A stretch of 64,000 nucleotides of DNA from Actinernus sp. WN-2022 (taxonomy: Eukaryota; Cnidaria; Anthozoa; Actiniaria; Actinernidae), in NCBI GenBank assembly GCA_030867875.1, contig JAOWCC010000064.1, positions 38,276,802-38,340,801 on the forward strand, in the 5' to 3' direction. Positions 57,757-64,000 of the stretch are shown here, one piece after another (positions within the stretch are counted from its first letter, which is position 1; every line of letters begins with the position of its first letter). The position numbers and the translations under genes are program-made. The notes beneath the pieces are model-generated. The model saw nothing but the letters and a program-made list of their open reading frames with translations. It was not told where the DNA came from and ran no database searches.

Positions 57757-58996
57757 ATGCCAAACAGATGTGTATTTGGGGGCTGTAGGAATGAGCCAGA
57801 CTCAAAAAAGGATAGCTCTAACACAAGGTCCCGTTTTTAAGCGATGATCGGCCAGAAGCAAAGAAGAGAAGACGCCAGTGGTTGAGGTTCGTGCGAACAA
57901 AGCGAGCGAAGTGGGAACCGACGAAGAATTCCAGCGTTTGTTTGGTTCACTCCAAGCCGGAAGACTTTATAAGATTTTCTTTAGTCCTTGACTCTACGCC
58001 AAGACTGAAGTCTGTTGAATATGGAGTTGTTCCTATTCCATCAGTCCATGCCATCGAAACCGATAAGCCATTCTCCGATTTTGGTAAGTGCTTTTGTATT
58101 TAGTTTGCATGGCAATACAGATTTATACAGTAGCCTCCTAGTCCTATAGCAGCCGTTATGTAGCGCTTCCGTTCACTCCATTCCCCGGAATGGAGTGAAA
58201 TGGAAGCGCTACAAAACGGCTACTATAGGAGGCTAGCAATACAGTGGAACCTGCATGTATAAAGAAGTTCCTAGAGAAAGGAAGAAAACTTCATTATGAC
58301 CGGGTTCCACGTACTGAACATTGTTTTCACCACAAGTGTATTAAACTAAGAGAGTGCATGTTAAATTGTTATTTAGTATGAGGGAAATAACCGTGAATAA
58401 ATCAGACAACTTTCTTTAGATGACACCTGCACCTATGGACAGGACACCATGCTTAACAAGCAGCCAAGGGCAGAAGCAACCCAGAAGAGACAACAAAGGA
58501 TGACTGTTATAGATGTTCCCCCTTCAGCTCCAGGTAATTCAAATTGTTTTGTATAAAATATTTTTTTGCACAAAAGAAACTATTCAAATTCTGAAAATAT
58601 TCAAACAAAATCGAGTCTGTGCTAATCACACCTTCTGTGTTTGTCCTCCAATAACACCTAGCTCTTGCTCAAGCAGTGCATATACACCTACATGTATCAA
58701 ACTGTTGGACATGTCATATAAAGGTATACTGCTTGTTTAGTCTTTCGAGACTAAACAAAATATTAAAATACCAGCTAGAAACGTATAATATTACACTGTA
58801 AGTTTGTATTTAAAACGAAACCAGTGCTTTATTTACCATAAACCAATATATATATACCCGTAACTAACTTAATAATAATTATTTTTGTAGTTTAGTGCCA
58901 GAAGTTCCAGTTCCACTTGCTGTGAGGCCAGAAATTCCAGTTCCACCTGCTGTAAGGCCCACAAAAACCAAGGCAAAACCCCATTGCTCAGTGTGA
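57757..58996 (+). pseudogene. THAP zinc-finger gene, three exons, frame disrupted in exon 1
   Basis: THAP domains bind DNA and are shared by transposases and host regulators. Exons: 57757-58083, 58420-58533, 58896-58996, with GT/AG borders in phase. The C2CH signature is present: MPNRCVFGGCRN at the start, the Trp in RRQWLRF, and VCLVHSKPEDF (C..H) near 57945. Between residues 18 and 35 the frame changes twice within about 60 bases (after an A-run at 57803-57808 and near 57840), so either this is a pseudogene or the assembly has base errors. Exons 2 and 3 give a short Gln/Lys-rich linker and a Pro/Val tail (VPEVPVPLAVRPEIPVPP). No transposase core follows. Confidence 0.75.
58131..58235. mobile_element. 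105-bp hairpin MITE in the THAP gene intron
   Basis: Almost the whole element is an inverted repeat: TAGCCTCCTAGTCCTATAGC and, inverted, TAGCCTCCTATAGTAGCC, each running on through GTAGCGCTTCC to a CATTCC|CCGG centre. Non-coding. Confidence 0.85.
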
Positions 58997-59106
58997 AACA
59001 AGAAACCTATTAAATTAAAATTAATTAAATTGTTAATCTCTAAATTATATATAGTTTCTTTTTTTGAATTTATTTGTGGAACTCTGTAAACTAGCTTGTA
59101 GCTAAG

Positions 59107-59270
59107 CAGGGCTAAAAATAACGGCCGGTCATAGGACAATGTCCGGCTAGAATTGGAACTTGTCCGATCAAATCTTTGCCTTGCTGGTCATTTTGACCGG
59201 TAAATGTTACTGCAGTTTCAACCAAATACAGATCTTGACCAGTGACTGACCGGCCATTATTTTTAGCCCT
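59107..59270. mobile_element. MITE with CAGGGCTAAAAATAA ends
   Basis: Starts CAGGGCTAAAAATAACGG and ends in the inverted form; CTAAG flanks both sides (5-base duplication). TIRs continue through GGCCGGTCA. The inside repeats the words GACCGG and CTTGTCCGATC-like. Confidence 0.8.
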
Positions 59271-59731
59271 GCTAAGTATGTCCTCCTCGTTAAATAAAGT
59301 ATTGTATTGTGTAAACCTATGAAAGAGCATAAAGGTGTTGTTGATTGTCCAAAGAACAACTATTGTCCCCTTATAAGTACAGAGTGAACCAGAAATGTCT
59401 ACCAGCTATCTCAGTGATTTGATATTTTATCAATGGACAATCTAGGTAGCAATATAATATACTGTCAACTTCCATAGGCTAATCACTCCTGTGACCAGCT
59501 CAGTGAAATCGATTGCCCTATTTCATTGGCATGACATCAAAACAAATAGATGAAAGCCGCCATTCTTATTATATTGGGAAAATTAGCCAATTTGAAGGAA
59601 GGCAATCTATGGCAGAACAGCTTTATTTTGTATGTATGTTGTTAAAGACGAGTGTTTTGACCCCCTAAGATGGCAGCTGTGTCTATCATGTGACACCATA
59701 ATTAAATAGGGCAATTGAATTTGAGGCTTAA

Positions 59732-60010
59732 AGGGGCTATGTCACGGTAGTATGCATGTATGGAGTCAGTGTTCGATTGGTGGGTTAAAACAGTTCAACC
59801 CCCTCCTTCAATGCTGGATTGAAAGTATGTTCATTATTTTACTTGAATAATGTATATTTACACAGTTTATTAGTCATTTTTGAATATTTGCTTTGATTTT
59901 TACCATCCCACACGTGTGCGAGGTTTGTCAGTTCATATGAGAATCTCTGATAATGAGTGTGTCCGGCCCGGACATCTAATGTAATGGTCTCTCACCATGA
60001 CACAGTTCCT
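59732..60010. mobile_element. MITE, TTAA-flanked, AGGGGCTATGTCA ends (copy 2)
   Basis: TTAA at 59728-59731 and 60011-60014. Ends AGGGGCTATGTCACGG and, inverted, AGGAACTGTGTCATGG. Related to 38899-39374. Confidence 0.8.
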
Positions 60011-60491
60011 TTAAGGTTAGGCCAGAGCATTGAAAACATGTCCATCTTGTAAAAGGGGTTAGTCAGATTTTACTGTTTTCCAATTTACTACTCAAACATT
60101 TAAATTTTAATATTATAATCCTATTTTCAAAATTTGTGTAAAATTATAGAAAGGAACACAGGGTGTAATGCAAGTGCTTTCCAGTAGCCCAGGGCTAGTA
60201 GTTTCGCTTGTCAGGGTAGTGATTCCTGTTCACAGGTTGCCTGAATGGACATATGGACATACATGTAGGTTAATAGCCCACATTCGATTTATGCTTCACT
60301 TCTCACACACAAAGGTTCTGGGGCATAATTAAATTCATTATTGTTATTTCATTAATCACTGCACATTATTCCCCAGAGCCTTGTACATGTATTGAATCAT
60401 TTGTATGTGACCAGTGAAGCCTATATCAAAAGTGGCCAATGGCACTGAAAGTTTGACTGTTCATTGTTGTTCTCCTTAAAGTTTATGTAAG

Positions 60492-60663
60492 TTATGAAGT
60501 ACTTTCATCTTCATCTTCTTCAAATCCAGTGAAGGTTTCTTTCCCAGCATTGAATTTTGTCCTGATTGTGTCATATGCACATGCTAGTAGAGGAATTCTA
60601 TTGTTGCCCAGATAACCGTAGACTAACTGGATGTACTTTCTGTATGAGACAACTCGTAGAAAT
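60492..60663 (-). CDS. Terminal exon of a P2X7-C-terminus-like protein
   Basis: Acceptor TTTATTTACAG on the minus strand, then about 57 residues: RFLRVVSYRKYIQLVYGYLG, RIPLLACAYDTIRTKF and an acidic end FTGFEEDEDES before TAA. The pattern 'YR.Y..lvyG.LG....ipla.ca...IR..F' is that of the zinc-binding P2X7 C-terminal-like domain found in many cnidarian mobile-element proteins (family knowledge). The Cys-rich middle exon expected upstream was not found. Confidence 0.6.
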
Positions 60664-61686
60664 CTGTAAATAAAGAAGTTTATATGTTAGTACCAATTGT
60701 TTGATACAGTTGAAGCCCTTTGTGAAACTGCCCTTGTAGGTGACCAGCTCCCCTCAGAGACCACTCTTGTGCTCTGTAGTAACCAGCCACTCTCATAAGT
60801 GACCACCGCGCATACCACCACCTTTGGAATTTTTCTTTGTTTTTAAACTCTTGTAAGTAACCACTCCAGAGACATGATCCCAGACTGTGCAATGAGTCAA
60901 CTAAATATAAATATGCACTAGCATTTTGCAACAATATTCTTATTATATCTGACATTCATGCTGTTACAGTAGAGTAGTACAGTATTGTATACTGTGATAT
61001 CAGTCGCACTATATATGTATCCCCATGGGTGTGGTGTGTGCAAGCTCTCATAAGCGAGCAACTACTCCTGATTCCAGTTCTGACTAGTTATGAGCACCTT
61101 TTCCTGATTCCCAGTGTGGTTGCTTACGAGAGCTACTATTTTTAATTAACATGCACGATAGATCAAAATACTCTGATAAACCTTCCACTTTCCTGGTCAG
61201 ACTAAACACGGAACTGTGTTCATTGATTTCAATTCATACCTTGGTCATTATTGAGCATTATTAATGCCTGGTATAAATCTTTCCTTACATATTAGTATGC
61301 AGTGTTGGATCTAGGATGTGCCATTGTGGGATGTTTCCCGCTAAAACATATATAGTTGGTGCATGTTTCTCAATTGAGAGGGCCAATATGGTGCACACTG
61401 AATTTCCACGAACTGTAAAATATTATCAAAAAAGTAAATTCCGAAAAGGGTAAACATAAGAGGAATTAGGATACGATAGGCAACTAGTTCCTGTAAAAAC
61501 GATATTAGGAAACTGTTTATCGTATCTTCATTTATAGCGATTCTTACAAGTAAATAAAGGCTTATATGATTGTTGCGACTGCAAGGATCACTGGATTCTT
61601 TTGGCATCCTGCAATGTTTGTTGGGGAGACCACGGCCACGGGAAGCCCATGAAGGGCTATGATAACTTATTTTAATTTTGGACAGT
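60664..61686. other. Interval between the two P2X7-like exons
   Basis: No Cys-rich exon recognised. The minus-strand frame 61607-61341 is hydrophobic and has no motif. Confidence 0.4.
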
Positions 61687-61909
61687 TTAACTCACCAGCT
61701 TTTCCTTGCTTCGAGGCCTTCCACTGAACCGATTCTGGAGGTCTCCGTCTGTACTCTTATAACCCGTTCTTCATCGGCGAGTGGCTCATCCGCGCCGTCC
61801 GCTCTCTTCGCCGGCAGATTCTTCTGCTTCAAGCTCATAGTTGATAAAATTTAGCTCGGAATTGTCCGATGAACAACTGTCTTCAGAGTCGGAGCCTGAC
61901 GAAGACATT
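61687..61909 (-). CDS. Candidate first exon of the P2X7-like gene
   Basis: ATG at 61909 gives MSSSGSDSEDSCSSDNSEL and an acidic stretch, then a stop after 42 codons; an overlapping frame (MSLKQKNLPAKRADGADEPL) stays open to a good donor (AGCTG|GTGAGT, about 61688). Acidic, Ser-rich starts like this are usual for this protein type. Which frame is used, or whether the gene is broken, cannot be decided here. Confidence 0.4.
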
Positions 61910-62202
61910 TTGTCAAAAAGTCCAGCAGAAAATTAAAGAACTTACGACGCAAATAAGAAAGAACGAACCAAAAGTATATGAGAGAAGCCTTCATCACGTG
62001 ACATGGCTCCCTACTATGACGTAACTAGTCCCAGACCCCATCAAGTCGCTAAGATGACGGTAAAAGTTCACGGCTCTCAACTTTGAAAAGCCGTAAAAAA
62101 AAGAGAAATGCTTTAAAACCATTATTTTTTTCGGGAAGTTGCATAGAATACTTCTAAGTTTGATCTGAAAGCGTAATTTTTTTGGGGTTATAGGCACTTT
62201 AA

Positions 62203-62868
62203 CATTGGGGCAGTCATACTGCGAGTCTTCACTACCAATGCCTGGGCATTGTTATAAGATATAGGAAAAGGGCGAGCCCAAGGCGGTAGGAGTAGTAAAA
62301 AGAAAAAAAAACAATTAAGTCGACATCTGGGTACTTTCCACGGATAACTTTTCACGCGGGAAAAGTAAAAATAACAAATCCAACTTTCTCGATTTCAACA
62401 AAACAATTCCTTGTAGATACTGTCATTTCTCAGCGTGGCTCCTATTGGAACCATATGCCGGGTTTGATGTCCTTGGAACAATTCACTTTGAATGGTTGCC
62501 GTTACTTAGTCTGCGTCGCGATGCAAAGGGGACGGGGAGGGAATGGGGAGAGGAAGGAGGAACGATAGTCACTGAATCTGGCTGTACTTACCAAAGCCTC
62601 GGTTTGACTACTTTCACGTGCGAGAATCGTGATTTACATTTACTCTATTGTGTAATTAGCAATCGTACCGTGCTTTATTGTTTAATCGTCCAATCGGATA
62701 AATCCTGTGGGAAGTGAAAGTTAATTACAATTATCTGCACTTGAAAATATGTAGTCAAACTCGTCAGCCTCAAGTTCATCAGTCTCACTAGACTGTCACG
62801 AGATACCGACGTTAAATAAACAGGGCGGAGGCGCGATCAAATTTTTTTTTGGGGGGGGGGGGGGGGGA
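62203..62868. other. No gene seen
   Basis: Contains a plus-strand chance frame (62445-62717) and a run of T then G (about 62840-62868). Confidence 0.4.
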
Positions 62869-63006
62869 TTGATATAAATATTCTTGTACGAGTAAGAAAT
62901 GAACAGTCAGTGCAATTGTGTGAGGTGGAAATCATGGTTGATATAAATATTCTTGTGCGAGTAAAAAATGAACAGTCGGTGTAAATATTTGAGGTGGAAA
63001 TCATGG
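62869..63006 (+). repeat. 69-bp tandem duplication
   Basis: Two adjacent copies (62869-62937, 62938-63006) of a unit starting TTGATATAAATATTCTTGT and ending GAGGTGGAAATCATGG, with a handful of differences. Confidence 0.9.
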
Positions 63007-64000
63007 TTCGCCGAAGCGGCTCGGATCTGTACACGGCCTCTCATTGCTCGGGCCAGACATTTGGCCGCCCGAGTCAAGTTTCGCAACTGTTATTTTTCTT
63101 GTCGTCGCGAGTTGGCTCAACACGTGACAGGGTCAACCAATCAGATTCTATACCACTCGGGACACTCGCGGGTCATCTGTACGGTCGATCTAGCAAAACA
63201 ACTTATAACTAACCGTACAATGTTATTAGGAAGGAGCATCTCGTTTATTAGACAACGAAGTAAACCCAATACAATGTACGTATACAAGCGTGTGAAACAA
63301 AGAATAATATTTATCATATAGCAATAAGTAATGTACAAACGTATTCCATATCTATTTGAAATACAAAAATTGAAATTATGTTATGGTGAAGTCCGGCTTT
63401 AGAAGTCTGTATCTATAAGAGAGAATAGTGATCCTAACCCGAGAACAACTATGCTGAAAAAATTGGAAAATACGTTTTAATTTTTGAAAAAATTGGACAT
63501 GAGTTGAGCGCGTGGGCGCTGCCATCTTGGATGTGATGACGTTTCACGGCGGTGTCTATTGTCAAAAATACCATAGCTTTTGTCGATAGGGACCACTAAA
63601 AACGTCAGCAGATCCAATTTCCGAATTTTTAAATCCGACATTTCTGCGATACTTTATTTCACAGTACTAAACATTAAATTTCATTTCATTGCTGTAGCAT
63701 TGCTTATATTAACTAACGGTGCTTATATTTTTTCGGTATTTCCGTATATGTTTCGAAGATTCACGATCAAGTACATTTGTTGAGTATATGGTTGAGTAAT
63801 CATGGAATTATGTTACAATTTTGAATAAATGTCATCGAGTTTTTTTTAAAAGACCAAATTTTACTCGACCTACGTGGCAGACGTTTTTTTTTATGTCGGT
63901 CATTTTGTTTGACCTTTACATCGATGATAACTGGCTAGTGCTCATATGCAATTTACATGTAAGTATAGGTAATCGTATCAATTCGATTATAATTTGAATA
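63007..64000. other. No gene seen
   Basis: A 117-codon plus frame (62968-63321) starts inside the tandem duplication and has no recognisable motif. The rest is AT-rich. Confidence 0.4.

Larger units (their letters stand above)
57468..62198. mobile_element. 4.73 kb TTAA-flanked TIR element (Kolobok/piggyBac-like) with THAP and P2X7-like genes
   Basis: TTAA at 57464-57467 and 62199-62202 flanks perfect 18-base TIRs AGTGCCTATAACCCCAAA. Subterminal stretches (GTCTGG..., ACGTCATAGTAG at about 57640-57690 and 62010-62045) are also inverted copies. It carries a THAP gene (plus) and P2X7-C-terminus-like exons (minus), convergent. No DDE transposase frame is visible, so it is probably non-autonomous. 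Nested MITEs at 58131-58235, 59107-59270 and 59732-60010. Confidence 0.82.

Overview
This is a piece of an animal nuclear genome, most likely a cnidarian and probably an anthozoan (coral-like). The reasoning rests on intron-rich genes with GT/AG splice sites, two animal protein families (glycogenin and an ERICH6/FAM194-domain protein), and the mix of mobile elements: BEL/Pao, DIRS-type tyrosine-recombinase, several LINE tails, TTAA-flanked elements with a THAP gene, many MITEs, and a broken gene family that I recall as abundant in cnidarian genomes. The species assignment is an inference. No bacterial operons, rRNA genes or CRISPR arrays are visible.

Layout. (1) 127-5146, minus strand: the 5' half of a glycogenin gene, three exons in perfect phase, running off the left edge. 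(2) 5.4-22.8 kb: a nested repeat region. Two pairs of inverted repeats and two inverted 9-bp minisatellite arrays bracket a gene for a DUF3987 P-loop protein; a 4.9 kb BEL/Pao retrotransposon with GGAC target duplication sits in the left arm, and a small MITE with a 9-bp target duplication sits in its 5' LTR. LINE tails and a tRNA-like insertion lie in the middle. (3) 23.9-27.2 kb, minus strand: a decayed DIRS-like element (reverse transcriptase, RNase H, tyrosine recombinase). (4) 29.1-31.9 kb: a 2.36 kb terminal-inverted-repeat (TIR) element with an internal ~204-bp satellite, flanked by what read as identical 219-bp direct repeats. (5) 32.3-56.0 kb, plus strand: a 12-exon ERICH6-like gene, 803 codons when spliced, with all junction phases matching. 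Its introns hold MITEs, a 3.3 kb satellite of hairpin units containing the palindrome TGACGTCA, a possible hammerhead-ribozyme remnant, and a 6.1 kb element with ~600-bp TIRs carrying a broken gene with nuclease-like acidic motifs and a CXC-like cysteine cluster. (6) 57.5-62.2 kb: a TTAA-flanked TIR element carrying a THAP-finger gene (plus) facing exons of a P2X7-C-terminus-like gene (minus). (7) 62.2-64.0 kb: no gene recognised.

The host genes visible are glycogenin (glycogen priming) and the ERICH6-like gene (function unknown). They are divergently oriented and about 27 kb apart. The rest is largely mobile DNA inserted between exons without breaking their reading frames. The most interesting objects are the DUF3987 inverted-repeat composite, the 6.1 kb element of unrecognised type, and the 219-bp duplication around the element upstream of the ERICH6-like gene.
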